DNA of 64,000 nt, taken from NCBI RefSeq assembly GCF_000503055.1, contig NZ_AYVY01000010.1:92352-156351 (forward strand), given 5' to 3'. Below, piece after piece: positions 19,333-28,439 of the stretch (within the stretch, counting starts at the first letter, position 1; the number at the start of each line of letters is the position of its first letter). The translations under genes were made by a program, and so were the position numbers. The notes below the pieces were generated by a model that saw only the letters and a list, made by a program, of their open reading frames with translations, was not told the DNA's origin and ran no database searches. Origin of the DNA: Mesorhizobium sp. LSHC420B00 (GTDB lineage: Bacteria; Pseudomonadota; Alphaproteobacteria; Rhizobiales; Rhizobiaceae).

Positions 19333-20322
19333 TCAGCCCACCTCCCGCAAAATAAAATCGTGCAGCATCTTGGCCGCCGGCGACAGCGCGCGGTTCTTTA
19401 CCGTGATCAGGCTGTAGGGCCTGACCTCGATGTCGAACTCGGTCTGGACGACGTCGATGGCGCCGTCGAGCCCTTCGGGGTTCTGAATGAACTTCGCGAC
19501 CTGGATCGACACCGGCGCGATCGCGTCGGATTGCGCGACCATGACCAGAGTCAGTAACAGCGAGCTGGTGTTGAGGATGCGATCCGGCAGCGCGATGTTG
19601 CGGTTCAAAAAGTTGCTTTCCATGGCTTGGCGCAGCGGCGAGCCGCCCGACTGGAAAACCCAGTCATAGGCGGCGGTGTCTTCCAACCGCACTGCCTTGC
19701 CCTTGGTCAGCAGGTGGCCGCGGCGCACGATCAGGCAGGCCTTCTCGACGCCGATGACGCGGGCCTCGAACAGCCGCGGATTGAGGTCGTCGGGGATGCG
19801 GGCGATGATGAAATCGTGCCGAGAGGCGATCAGCTCGCGCGCCAGCACGTTCGAGGTCTCGACCTGCATGGTGATCTCGATGCGCGGATAGAGGCGCCGG
19901 ATCTCGCGGATCGCCGGCACCGCCAGCTCGATCGCCGGTGCCGTGACCGCGCCCAGGAACACCGAGCCGCCCTTGCCCGCCTTGAGCTCGAAGATCTCGC
20001 GGTCGACCTCGCGCATCTCGAGCAGGATCGACCGCGCGCGCCGTGCCAACGCCTTGCCATAGGGCGTCAGCGTGATGCCACGCGGCAGCCTTTCGCAGAG
20101 CTTGACGTCGAGCACCGCCTCCATCTCGGCGATCATGCGCGAAGCCGCCGGCTGCGAGATGTTCATGACCTGGGCCGCGGCACTCACCCGGCCGTGCTCG
20201 TCGAGGGCTGCGATCATACGCATGTGACGCAGGCTCAAGCCGCTGCGCAGCAGGGTTCCGCCATCGCGCGGAATCTCATCGTAACCGGCTGATATTCCAC
20301 CAGGATTTCGCAGCGCCGCCAT
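19333..20322 (-). CDS. gbpR: LysR-family regulator of sugar-binding protein (GbpR-type)
   Basis: A 329-residue LysR-type regulator. The winged-helix region at ~30-90 includes LSLRHMRMIAALDEHGRVSA and ISQPAASRMIAEME. The effector domain follows (VFLGAVTAPAIELAVPAI, then IEITMQVETSNVLARELI). It lies head-to-head with chvE across 316 bp, exactly as gbpR does in Agrobacterium, where GbpR activates chvE in response to arabinose, galactose and related sugars. The same role is inferred here. The N-terminal ~25 residues are unusual and the true start may be later. Confidence 0.85.
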   Translation of the reverse strand: MAALRNPGGISAGYDEIPRDGGTLLRSGLSLRHMRMIAALDEHGRVSAAAQVMNISQPAASRMIAEMEAVLDVKLCERLPRGITLTPYGKALARRARSILLEMREVDREIFELKAGKGGSVFLGAVTAPAIELAVPAIREIRRLYPRIEITMQVETSNVLARELIASRHDFIIARIPDDLNPRLFEARVIGVEKACLIVRRGHLLTKGKAVRLEDTAAYDWVFQSGGSPLRQAMESNFLNRNIALPDRILNTSSLLLTLVMVAQSDAIAPVSIQVAKFIQNPEGLDGAIDVVQTEFDIEVRPYSLITVKNRALSPAAKMLHDFILREVG

Positions 20323-20638
20323 GATTTTTCCCTACTCCTACGCCCGGCGCGCCAGCTGGATCCGGCAGCGTCGTCACTAGCCTAAGCCATATCAGTCTCG
20401 ATATAGCAACCATCAAAGATCGCATTTGACAGTTATGGCAAAGCGACACACCCTTCGCGCGTCCTGAGACTTGACGGTCGGTGACGAGGGAAAACTCGTA
20501 TCGATTGAACCAGAGTTTCGGGGCCGATTGGGAGGATACCGGAGATCGATTGACGGCAGCGGCGCGTTTGGCGCTCCTGCACGATTGCGCGGCCCACGAA
20601 ACCCAAGGGTACGCGTCCATCAACCAGGGAGAGTTAAT
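20323..20638. other. gbpR-chvE divergent promoter region
   Basis: A 316-bp gap holding both promoters. The only strong element I see is the ATATC-N6-GATAT dyad at 20389-20404, listed separately. There is also a TTGACA-like hexamer at 20426-20431, but no convincing -10 partner. Confidence 0.5.
20389..20404 (+). promoter_or_regulatory. Candidate LysR (GbpR) operator
   Basis: ATATC-AGTCTC-GATAT is a perfect 5-bp inverted repeat with the 16-bp span common in LysR boxes. It lies 67 bp upstream of gbpR and about 235 bp upstream of chvE. Confidence 0.45.
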
Positions 20639-21703
20639 GTGAAGATTATCAAGACACTGGCCGCCGTCGCGGCCCTAGGCATCGCGGCTATGACGCTGCC
20701 GGCGCAAGCGGGCGAAGGCCTGGTCGGCGTGCTGATGCCCACCAAGACCTCGCAGCGCTGGATCAACGACGGCGACGCCGTCAAGTCCCAGCTCGAGGCT
20801 CTGGGCTACACTGTCGACCTGCAATACGCGCAGGACGACATTCCGAACCAGCTCAGCCAGCTGGAAAACGAAATCACCAAAGGCCCGAAGGCGCTGATCA
20901 TCGCTTCGATCGACGGCACCACGATGGGGGATGCGCTGCAGAAGGCGAATGACGCCGGCGTCGTCGTCGTCGCTTACGACCGCCTGATCAAGAAGACGCC
21001 AAATGTCGACTACTACACCACCTTCGACAATTTCGGCGTCGGCGTCATCCAGGCCAAATCGCTGCTCAAGGGCCTCGGCTATCCCGAGAAGAAAGGCCCG
21101 TTCAACATCGAGCTGTTCGGCGGTTCGCCGGACGACAACAATGCGTTCTTCTTCTATAACGGCGCCATGTCGGTTCTTCAGCCGCTGATCGACGACAAGA
21201 CCCTCGTCGTGAAGTCCGGCCAGATGGGCATGGACAAGGTCGGCACGCTGCGCTGGCTGGCGGCAACCGCCCAGGCCCGCATGGACAATCTGCTCTCCGC
21301 CAACTACTCGGACGGCAGCCGCGTCGATGGCGTGCTCTCGCCCTATGACGGCCTGTCGCGCGGCATCATCGCTTCGCTGCGCGCCGTAGGCTACGGCACT
21401 GCCGATCAGCCATGGCCGATCGTCACCGGACAGGACGCCGAGACCGCTTCGGTCAAGGCGATCATCGCCGGCGAGCAGTATTCGACCGTGTTCAAGGACA
21501 CCCGCGAACTCGCCAAGGCGACGGTCGAACTCGTCGACAAGGTGCTCTCGGGCGGCAAGCCGGAAGGCCTCGACACCACGACCTACAACAACGACGTCAA
21601 GGTCGTTCCCTCGATCCTGTTGACGCCGCATGACGTCGACAAGTCGAACTACCAGGCGCTGGTGGTCGACTCCGGCTACATCAAGGCCGAAGAACTGAAG
21701 TAA
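20639..21703 (+). CDS. chvE: Periplasmic sugar-binding protein ChvE
   Basis: A 354-residue periplasmic binding protein of the ribose/galactose type. The signal peptide ([23 protein letters not shown]) is followed by [19 protein letters not shown], the paired domains and [19 protein letters not shown] near residue 265. In Agrobacterium ChvE binds arabinose, glucose, galactose and other monosaccharides, feeds the GguAB transporter and primes VirA. The start is the GTG at 20639, preceded by AGGGAGAG and giving the family length; the ATG two bases earlier is out of frame. A terminator-like hairpin follows before gguA. Confidence 0.93.
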   Translation: MKIIKTLAAVAALGIAAMTLPAQAGEGLVGVLMPTKTSQRWINDGDAVKSQLEALGYTVDLQYAQDDIPNQLSQLENEITKGPKALIIASIDGTTMGDALQKANDAGVVVVAYDRLIKKTPNVDYYTTFDNFGVGVIQAKSLLKGLGYPEKKGPFNIELFGGSPDDNNAFFFYNGAMSVLQPLIDDKTLVVKSGQMGMDKVGTLRWLAATAQARMDNLLSANYSDGSRVDGVLSPYDGLSRGIIASLRAVGYGTADQPWPIVTGQDAETASVKAIIAGEQYSTVFKDTRELAKATVELVDKVLSGGKPEGLDTTTYNNDVKVVPSILLTPHDVDKSNYQALVVDSGYIKAEELK

Positions 21704-21720
21704 TCGCGGTTACAAAGCCT

Positions 21721-21748
21721 GGGGTCCTGCGCAGGCAGGGCCCCTTTT
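21721..21748 (+). terminator. Hairpin terminator/attenuator between chvE and gguA
   Basis: GGGGTCCTGC (21721-21730) pairs with GCAGGGCCCC (21735-21744), with one G-U pair and a GCAG loop, followed by TTTT. Positioned 17 bp after the chvE stop, it would end most transcripts after the binding protein. Confidence 0.75.
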
Positions 21749-21802
21749 CGTTGGCGAGCCAGCCCGGTATTGTTTGCGGACCTCGCAGGAGTGGTATTCT
21801 CA

Positions 21803-23335
21803 ATGGCATCGACGATTTTGGAGATGCGCGACATCACCAAGACGTTTCCCGGCGTCAAGGCGCTGTCGAACGTCAAGCTCATGGTCGAGGAAGGCGAGAT
21901 CCATGCCGTGGTCGGCGAGAACGGCGCCGGCAAGTCGACGCTGATGAAGGTGCTGTCGGGTGTGTATCCGTCCGGCACCTATGACGGCCAGATCATCTAT
22001 CGCGGCGATGAGTGCCATTTCAAAGGCATCCATGACAGCGAGCGCAAGGGCATCGTCATCATCCACCAGGAGCTTGCGCTGGTGCCGATGCTGTCTATCG
22101 CCGAAAACATATTTCTCGGCAACGAGCAGGCCAAATACGGCGTCATCGACTGGAATGCCAACGAGACGCGCACCAGCGCCCTGCTCAAGAAGGTCGGCCT
22201 CAAGGAAGACCCCAACACGCTGATCACCAATATCGGCGTCGGCAAGCAGCAGCTGGTCGAGATCGCCAAGGCGCTCAGCAAAGAAGTGAAGCTGCTCATT
22301 CTGGACGAGCCGACGGCGAGCCTGTCCGAAAAGGACAGCCAGGCGCTGCTCGATCTGCTGCTCGAATTCAAGCGGCAGGGCATCACTTCGATCCTGATCT
22401 CCCACAAGCTCAACGAGGTGAACCGGGTCGCCGACAAGGTCACGATCATCCGTGACGGCCGGACCATCGAGACGTTGGCCAAGAAGGACATCTCGGAGGA
22501 CCGCATCATCACCTCGATGGTCGGCCGTTCGCTCGACGACCGCTACCCGCCGCGAGAGCCGAAGATCGGTGAGACCGTTCTCGAAGTGAAAAACTGGTCG
22601 GTCTACCATCCCATCCATGCCGAGCGGCAGGTCATCAAGGGCATCAACCTCAACGCCCGCAAGGGCGAGGTGGTCGGCATTGCCGGGCTGATGGGCGCCG
22701 GCCGGACCGAGTTTGCCATGAGCCTGTTCGGCCGGTCCTATGGCCGTCGCATCACGGGCGAGGTGTTCCTTAACGGCAAGCCGATCGATGTCTCTTCGGT
22801 GAGCAAGGCGGTGGAACACGGCATCGCCTATGTTACGGAGGACCGCAAGACCTACGGTCTCAACTTGATCGACCATATCAAGCATAACATCACGCTGGCC
22901 AACCTGCCCGGCGTCTCGCGCCATGGCGTTATCGACGATTTGCGCGAGCTTTCCGTCGCCAACGATTATCGCGGCAGGACCAATATCCGCGCCTCAAGCG
23001 TCTACCAGATGACCGGCAACCTTTCTGGCGGCAATCAGCAGAAGGTGGTGCTGTCGAAATGGCTGTTCGCCAATCCGGAAGTGCTGATCCTCGACGAGCC
23101 GACACGCGGTATCGATGTCGGCGCCAAATATGAAATCTATACGATCATCGCGCGTCTCGCCTCCGAGGGTAAGGCAATCATCGTCATCTCGTCGGAAATG
23201 CCCGAACTGCTCGGCATCACCGACCGCATCTACGTCATGAACGAAGGACGCATCGTCGGCGAAATGGCGGCGAGCGACGCCAGCCAGGAAAAGATCATGC
23301 GCGCCATCGTCCGTGGAGAAGGGAAAGCATCATGA
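21803..23335 (+). CDS. gguA: Sugar ABC transporter ATP-binding protein GguA
   Basis: A 510-residue double ATPase of the CUT2 class (AraG/RbsA-like). The N-terminal half has Walker [10 protein letters not shown] near residue 40 and Walker [11 protein letters not shown] near 165. The C-terminal half has a degenerate Walker A ([10 protein letters not shown]), a second signature ([16 protein letters not shown]) and [14 protein letters not shown]. It energises import of sugars delivered by ChvE. The ATG at 21803 is chosen for family length and the AGGAG upstream. The stop overlaps gguB by 4 bp. Confidence 0.93.
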   Translation: MASTILEMRDITKTFPGVKALSNVKLMVEEGEIHAVVGENGAGKSTLMKVLSGVYPSGTYDGQIIYRGDECHFKGIHDSERKGIVIIHQELALVPMLSIAENIFLGNEQAKYGVIDWNANETRTSALLKKVGLKEDPNTLITNIGVGKQQLVEIAKALSKEVKLLILDEPTASLSEKDSQALLDLLLEFKRQGITSILISHKLNEVNRVADKVTIIRDGRTIETLAKKDISEDRIITSMVGRSLDDRYPPREPKIGETVLEVKNWSVYHPIHAERQVIKGINLNARKGEVVGIAGLMGAGRTEFAMSLFGRSYGRRITGEVFLNGKPIDVSSVSKAVEHGIAYVTEDRKTYGLNLIDHIKHNITLANLPGVSRHGVIDDLRELSVANDYRGRTNIRASSVYQMTGNLSGGNQQKVVLSKWLFANPEVLILDEPTRGIDVGAKYEIYTIIARLASEGKAIIVISSEMPELLGITDRIYVMNEGRIVGEMAASDASQEKIMRAIVRGEGKAS

Positions 23336-24624
23336 GCACCGAAAGCGCTCCCGGGCCGCAAACCGGCGTCGCCCAGGATATACAACAGGCACCTCGCATT
23401 GCCGTCTCGGCGCTGGTCACCAATCTGCGCGAATACGGGTTGGTGCTGGCGTTGATCGCAATCATGGTGTTCTTCCAGTTCACCACGTCCGGAACGCTGT
23501 TCAAGCCGGTGAACCTCAGCAATCTCGTGCAGCAGAACAGCTTCATCATCGTGATGGCGCTGGGCATGCTTCTGGTGATCGTTTCGGGCCATATCGATCT
23601 CAGCGTCGGCTCAGTCGCCGGCTTCATCGGCGCACTGGCGGCGATGATGATGGTTATCTGGCCGCTTGGCCCATTGAGCAATCCGCTGGTGGTGTCGATC
23701 ATCTGCCTGATCGTGGGTGGCGCGATCGGCGCGGCACAAGGCTACTGGATTGCCTATCACCGAATACCGAGCTTTATCGTCACGTTGGCGGGCATGCTGA
23801 TCTTCCGCGGCATCTGTCAGGCGCTGCTGGGTGGCGGGTCTTCCGTGGGGCCGCTTCCAGTCGGCTTCAAGGCGCTGAGTTCCGGCTTCATTCCGGACCT
23901 GATCGGCCCATTGACGCTGATACCACCGACCGTGAACGCCGCCGGCAAAACCATTGTCGGCAGCGGCCTGACGCTGCACCTGACGACTATCGTGATCGGC
24001 CTCGCCGCCGTGCTCGCCTATGCCTATTTCGGGCTCAGGGCGCGGCGCACCCGCGAGCGGCATGGCTACGAAGCCGAGCCTTTCTCGCTGTTCGTCGTCA
24101 AGACCCTGGTGATCAGCGGGCTGGCACTGTTTCTGGTCTACCAATTCGCCACCTATAGGGGCCTGCCCATCGTTCTCATGGTGATGGGCGTGCTGATAGC
24201 GTTGTTCGTCTTCGTTACCAAACGCATGACGATCGGACGCCGCATCTATGCGATGGGCGGCAATGCCAAGGCAGCCCAGCTATCGGGCATCAAGACCGAA
24301 CGGCTGACGTTGATGGTGTTCATCAACATGGGCGTGCTGTCGGCACTCGGCGGCCTGATTATCGCGGCGCGCCTGGGGCAGGCGGTGCCTGCGGCGGGCC
24401 TCGGCAGCGAACTCGACGTCATCGCCGCGGTGTTCATTGGTGGCGCTTCGGCGATGGGCGGCGTCGGCCAGGTCATCGGCGCGGTGGTCGGCGGTTTCAT
24501 CATGGGCGTCATGAACAACGGCATGTCGATCATGGGCGTCAATGTCGATTGGCAGCAGGTGGTCAAAGGCCTGGTGCTGCTCGGCGCCGTCGTCTTCGAC
24601 GTCTACAACAAGAACAAGGCTTGA
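23332..24624 (+). CDS. gguB: Sugar ABC transporter permease GguB
   Basis: A 430-residue CUT2 permease, longer than RbsC because of an insert near residues 195-270 containing extra membrane segments, as in XylH/GguB. Family blocks seen are [37 protein letters not shown] and [20 protein letters not shown]. It forms the channel for ChvE-bound sugars with GguA. ATGA overlap with gguA shows translational coupling. Confidence 0.92.
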   Translation: MSTESAPGPQTGVAQDIQQAPRIAVSALVTNLREYGLVLALIAIMVFFQFTTSGTLFKPVNLSNLVQQNSFIIVMALGMLLVIVSGHIDLSVGSVAGFIGALAAMMMVIWPLGPLSNPLVVSIICLIVGGAIGAAQGYWIAYHRIPSFIVTLAGMLIFRGICQALLGGGSSVGPLPVGFKALSSGFIPDLIGPLTLIPPTVNAAGKTIVGSGLTLHLTTIVIGLAAVLAYAYFGLRARRTRERHGYEAEPFSLFVVKTLVISGLALFLVYQFATYRGLPIVLMVMGVLIALFVFVTKRMTIGRRIYAMGGNAKAAQLSGIKTERLTLMVFINMGVLSALGGLIIAARLGQAVPAAGLGSELDVIAAVFIGGASAMGGVGQVIGAVVGGFIMGVMNNGMSIMGVNVDWQQVVKGLVLLGAVVFDVYNKNKA

Positions 24625-24807
24625 GAGGCAACCAGGAGGCATACAGGTCACATCGCGGCGCTGCCGGGCGGCGCGAAGAAGTCCCCCGAGGGACCTGACC
24701 CGCGAGCGCAATCCGGACGAAGAATTTCAACCGCGGCGTGGACAGGGTCCGAGCCGCGCCGGGCAGGGTTTGCCAAGAAGGCAGGCCGCAATTCAGAGAG
24801 GGTTACC

Positions 24808-25800
24808 ATGCTGATCTCACAGATCCTCGACGACGCCGAGACGATCCGCGTCGTTGCCCGCAACGGCGGCAAGACCCGCGTCATCAACGGCGCTCGCAGC
24901 GTCTATTCGCTGGCGATGGAAGCCGCGCGCACCGGCACCGGGCTTGTCGCCCTGATCGAGCGCAAGGGCTTCGGCGAAACCGTCGATCTCGACGCAGCCT
25001 ACAAGAAGGGACGGCTGCTGTCGCCGATCAACCATCCCGATCCGGCGCATCTCCATCTCACCGGCACCGGGCTGACGCATCTCGGCTCCGCCGCGACCCG
25101 CGATTCCATGCACAAGAAGCTCAGCGATGGCGGCGAGGAACAGCTGACCGATTCCATGAAGATGTTCCGCATGGGGCTGGAGGGCGGCAAGCCGGCGAAG
25201 GGCCAGATCGGCGTGCAGCCCGAATGGTTCTACAAGGGCAACGGTACCATGGCAGTGGCGCCCGGCGCGGCGCTCATGTCGCCCGCCTTCGCCCAGGATG
25301 CCGGCGAGGAGCCGGAAATCGCCGGAATCTATGTGATCGGCGACGACGGCGCCCCGTTCCGCGTCGGCTTCACGCTGTCGAACGAGTTTTCCGACCACGT
25401 CACCGAGCGCGTGAATTATCTCTTCCTCGCCCATTCGAAACTGCGCAACGCCTCGTTCGGGCCGGAGATCCTGATCGGCGACCTGCCGTCCGACATTCGC
25501 GGCGCTTCACGCATCCTGCGCCACGGCAAGCTGCTTTGGGAAAAGCCGTTCCTGTCGGGCGAGGCGAACATGTCGCACACCATTGGCAATCTCGAGCATC
25601 ACCACTTCAAATACTCGGCCTTCCGCCAGCCGGGCGACGTGCATGTGCACATGTTCGGCACGGCGACGCTGTCCTTCGCCGACGGCATCAGGACGGAGGC
25701 CGGCGACGTGTTCGAAATCGAGGCGCAGGATTTCGGCCTGCCGCTGCGCAACCCGCTCGAAATCGAGCAGCCGGTGAAGGTGGCGGTGAAGGCGCTTTGA
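24808..25800 (+). CDS. gguC: GguC (AraD1-family, fumarylacetoacetate-hydrolase-like)
   Basis: A 330-residue protein of the FAH-like AraD1 group, recognised by HLHLTGTGLTHLGSAATRD near residue 75, PEWFYKGNGTMAV near 140, and GEEPEIAGIYVIGDDG followed by FGPEILIGDLP. Relatives dehydrate 2-keto-3-deoxy sugar acids such as L-2-keto-3-deoxyarabonate in the non-phosphorylated arabinose pathway. The protein follows gguB by 183 bp with its own AGAGAGGG ribosome site. The enzymatic role is inferred from family and context. Confidence 0.88.
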   Translation: MLISQILDDAETIRVVARNGGKTRVINGARSVYSLAMEAARTGTGLVALIERKGFGETVDLDAAYKKGRLLSPINHPDPAHLHLTGTGLTHLGSAATRDSMHKKLSDGGEEQLTDSMKMFRMGLEGGKPAKGQIGVQPEWFYKGNGTMAVAPGAALMSPAFAQDAGEEPEIAGIYVIGDDGAPFRVGFTLSNEFSDHVTERVNYLFLAHSKLRNASFGPEILIGDLPSDIRGASRILRHGKLLWEKPFLSGEANMSHTIGNLEHHHFKYSAFRQPGDVHVHMFGTATLSFADGIRTEAGDVFEIEAQDFGLPLRNPLEIEQPVKVAVKAL

Positions 25801-25828
25801 GCCGGCATAGCCGCAAGTAAGGGGAAGC

Positions 25829-26923
25829 TCAGCGCGCCGCGCGGAAATGCTTGGACAGTTTTAGGCCCTGCGCCTGATAGTTGGAGCCGAGATCGGTGCC
25901 GTAGAGTGCCTGCGGCCGTTTCAGCATGTGCTCGTAGACCAGCCGCCCGACGATCTGGCCATGGTCGAGAATGAACGGCACTTCGTGGCTACGCACCTCG
26001 AGCACCGCCCGGCTGCCGGTGCCGCCCGACGCCGAATGGCCGAAACCGGGGTCGAAGAAACCGGCATAATGGACGCGAAACTCGCCGACCAACGGATCGA
26101 AGGGCGTCATTTCGGCGGCGTAGAGCGGCGGCACATGCACCGCCTCGCGTGACACCAGGATATAGAATTCGTCCGGATCGAGCACCAGCTCGCCGGCACC
26201 GCTCTTGTAGAGCGGCTCCCAGAAATGGACGACATCCTGCGCGGCGCGCTTGTCGACGTCGACCAGGCCGGTGTGGTGCTTGCCGCGATAGCCGACCAGC
26301 CCGTCCTTGTCACCGTCGAGGTCGATCGACAACGCGATGCCGCCGCCTGAGATGTTGGGCGGCTCGGTGGCGACCAGCATCTCGGCGCGATGCAGGTCGT
26401 GCAGTTCGCTTTCCGACAAAAGCGCATTGCCGGTGCGGAACCTGATCTGCGACAGCCGCGAGCCGGTGCGCACGACGATCGGGAAGGTGCGCGGGCTGAC
26501 CTCCAGATAGAGCGGGCCTTCATAGCCGGCGGCGATCTTGTCGAACTCGTGGCCGCGGTCGGTCATTACCCGAGTGAAGATGTCGAGCCGCCCGGTCGAG
26601 CTCTTCGGGTTGGCCGAAGCCGAAATATGCGCGGGCAGCGCCAGGCTTTCGAGCAGTGGCACGATGTAGACGCAGCCGGTTTCGAGCACGGCACCTTCGG
26701 CGAGGTTGATCTCGTGCAACTTCAGCCGGTCGAGCTTGTCGACAACTCTGTGGTCGGGGCCGGGCAAGAAGGAAGCACGCACGCGCCAGGCCTTGTCGCC
26801 GAGCCTGAGGTCAAGGCTGGCCGGCTGGATCTGGTCGGCATCGAGCGCGCGCGGCGATTTCAGCGCGCCCGTCTGGAACAGCGCGGAAATATCCCGATCG
26901 GGAAGAATGCCTGTCTGCCGCAA
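25829..26923 (-). CDS. dcd: Double-length dCTP deaminase
   Basis: A 364-residue protein with two tandem dUTPase-fold repeats. The first half has PASLDLRLGDKAWRV, KSSTGRLDIFTRVMTDRG and GYEGPLYLEVSPRTFPIVVR. The second half has YILVSREAVHVPP, VHYAGFFDPGFG and AVLEVRSHEVPFILDHGQIVG. It makes dUTP (or dUMP) from dCTP for thymidylate supply. Standard Dcd is ~190 residues; rhizobia commonly carry this long form. The TTG at 26923 is favoured over upstream in-frame codons because a GGAG lies 8 nt before it and the protein then begins RQTGILPDRDISALF. Confidence 0.82.
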   Translation of the reverse strand: MRQTGILPDRDISALFQTGALKSPRALDADQIQPASLDLRLGDKAWRVRASFLPGPDHRVVDKLDRLKLHEINLAEGAVLETGCVYIVPLLESLALPAHISASANPKSSTGRLDIFTRVMTDRGHEFDKIAAGYEGPLYLEVSPRTFPIVVRTGSRLSQIRFRTGNALLSESELHDLHRAEMLVATEPPNISGGGIALSIDLDGDKDGLVGYRGKHHTGLVDVDKRAAQDVVHFWEPLYKSGAGELVLDPDEFYILVSREAVHVPPLYAAEMTPFDPLVGEFRVHYAGFFDPGFGHSASGGTGSRAVLEVRSHEVPFILDHGQIVGRLVYEHMLKRPQALYGTDLGSNYQAQGLKLSKHFRAAR

Positions 26924-27073
26924 GGGTCTGGCTCCGTTCGAACACCGGGCGAGGTCTTGTTTCGTCACAGGTCCTTGCCACAAACCGTGGACGCCTTTGG
27001 CACCTGCTTGGTACAACCGTCTTAATCATGCCGGCAATTGACGCAAGCGTGGTGCGGGTCTAAAGCTCGTTAT

Positions 27074-27127
27074 CCCGTGGTGATTTGGCCGGTCGGCTTG
27101 CAGCCACGTTAAACAAGTCGCTAAAGG
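27074..27127 (+). ncRNA. SAM-II riboswitch
   Basis: Matches the SAM-II aptamer along its full length. Stem P1 is CGTGG (27076-27080) with CCACG (27104-27108). The conserved GGTGATTTG lies in the loop, GCTTGCAGCCACG follows, and the pseudoknot tail is TTAAACAAGTCGCTAAA (27109-27125). It senses S-adenosylmethionine. Alphaproteobacterial SAM-II elements precede methionine genes, and this one is 90 bp upstream of metZ. Confidence 0.93.
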
Positions 27128-27152
27128 ACCGTCGGGCCGCAAGGCCATATGG

Positions 27153-27182
27153 ACCGGTTGCGACTTTCGCGACCGGTTTTTT
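27153..27182 (+). terminator. Terminator of the metZ riboswitch leader
   Basis: ACCGGTTGCG (27153-27162) pairs with CGCGACCGGT (27168-27177), with one G-U pair and a 5-nt loop, followed by TTTTT. It sits between the SAM-II aptamer and the metZ start, implying transcriptional attenuation. Confidence 0.85.
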
Positions 27183-27217
27183 GTTGTTTGGACCATTTTT
27201 GGTGTTTGGATAGAATG

Positions 27218-28405
27218 ATGACCAAGAAGCGCGACTGGAAGCCTCAGACCGCACTCGTGCATGCCGGGACGCTGCGTTCCGGCTTCGGCGAGACCTCCGA
27301 GGCGATGTATCTCACCCAAGGCTATGTCTACGAGACGGCGCAAGCGGCGGAAGCCCGCTTCAAGGGGGAGGAGCCGGGCTTCATCTATTCGCGCTATGCC
27401 AATCCGACGGTCGACATGTTCGAAAAGCGTATGTGCGCGCTGGAAGGCGCCGAGGACGCGCGCGCTACGGCGTCCGGCATGGCGGCGGTGACGGCAGCGC
27501 TGCTGTGCAGCGCCAGGGCGGGCGACCATATCGTGGCGGCGCGCGCACTGTTCGGCTCCTGCCGCTGGGTGGTCGAGACGCTGGCGCCGAAATACGGCAT
27601 CGGGGCAACGCTGGTCGACGGCACCGACGTCGCCAACTGGGAACAGGCGGTCAAGCCGAACACCAAACTGTTCTTCCTGGAAAGCCCGACCAATCCGACG
27701 CTGGAGGTGGTAGACATCGCCGCCGTCGCGGCACTTGCCAACTCGATCGGCGCCAGGCTGATCGTTGACAATGTCTTCGCCACGCCCTTGCAGCAAAAAC
27801 CCTTGCAGCTCGGCGCCCACATCGTCGTCTATTCGGCAACGAAGCATATTGACGGCCAAGGGCGCTGCCTTGGAGGCGTTATCTTGTCGGACAAAAAATG
27901 GATCGACGAGAACCTGCATGACTATTTCCGCCACACCGGCCCCAGCCTCTCGCCCTTCAATGCCTGGACCCTGCTGAAAGGCCTGGAGACGCTGCCGCTA
28001 CGCGTCCGCCAGCAGACGGAAAGTGCCGGCCGCATAGCGGATTTCCTCGCCGAGCGCCCGCAAATCGCCCGTGTCATCTATCCCGGCCGTGCCGACCACC
28101 CGCAAGCGGCCGTGGTCAAGAAGCAGATGTCGGGCGGCTCAACGCTGATCTGCCTGGATGTGAAGGGCGGCAAGCAGGCGGCCTTTGCTTTCCAGAACGC
28201 GCTCGACATCGTGCTGATTTCCAACAATCTCGGCGACGCCAAGAGCCTGATCACCCATCCGGCGACGACCACACACAAGAACTTGACCGATGAGGCCCGC
28301 GCCGAGCTCGGCATCGGGCCGGGCACGCTCAGGCTTTCCGTCGGCCTGGAAGATACCGACGATCTGCTCGAAGATATCGAGCAAGCGCTGAGAGCCGCCG
28401 GATAG
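27218..28405 (+). CDS. metZ: O-succinylhomoserine sulfhydrylase
   Basis: A 395-residue PLP enzyme of the Cys/Met metabolism family that makes homocysteine directly from O-succinylhomoserine and sulfide. Landmarks are YSRYANPTVDMFEKRM, TASGMAAVTAALLC, FFLESPTNPTLEVVDI, IVDNVFATPLQQ and the PLP lysine in VVYSATKHIDGQGR near residue 205. The start at 27218 (27215 also possible) follows the riboswitch terminator; upstream open frame is leader RNA. Expression should fall when SAM is plentiful. Confidence 0.93.
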   Translation: MTKKRDWKPQTALVHAGTLRSGFGETSEAMYLTQGYVYETAQAAEARFKGEEPGFIYSRYANPTVDMFEKRMCALEGAEDARATASGMAAVTAALLCSARAGDHIVAARALFGSCRWVVETLAPKYGIGATLVDGTDVANWEQAVKPNTKLFFLESPTNPTLEVVDIAAVAALANSIGARLIVDNVFATPLQQKPLQLGAHIVVYSATKHIDGQGRCLGGVILSDKKWIDENLHDYFRHTGPSLSPFNAWTLLKGLETLPLRVRQQTESAGRIADFLAERPQIARVIYPGRADHPQAAVVKKQMSGGSTLICLDVKGGKQAAFAFQNALDIVLISNNLGDAKSLITHPATTTHKNLTDEARAELGIGPGTLRLSVGLEDTDDLLEDIEQALRAAG

Positions 28406-28439
28406 GGCTGACCGAACAGAGGTGAGCGGGGGGCGCCGA

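Larger units (their letters stand above)
26924..27217. other. dcd-metZ intergenic region
   Basis: About 294 bp containing the dcd promoter side and the metZ leader. The leader holds the SAM-II aptamer and terminator, both listed separately. Open frames across the leader are artefacts of structured RNA. Confidence 0.6.

Noticed and set aside
18960..19355. 131-codon frame across tRNA-Gly and its flank
   Set aside because: It runs through a functional tRNA and a terminator; no protein features.
27149..27217. N-terminal extension of MetZ
   Set aside because: It crosses the riboswitch terminator hairpin; the family start is at 27215/27218.
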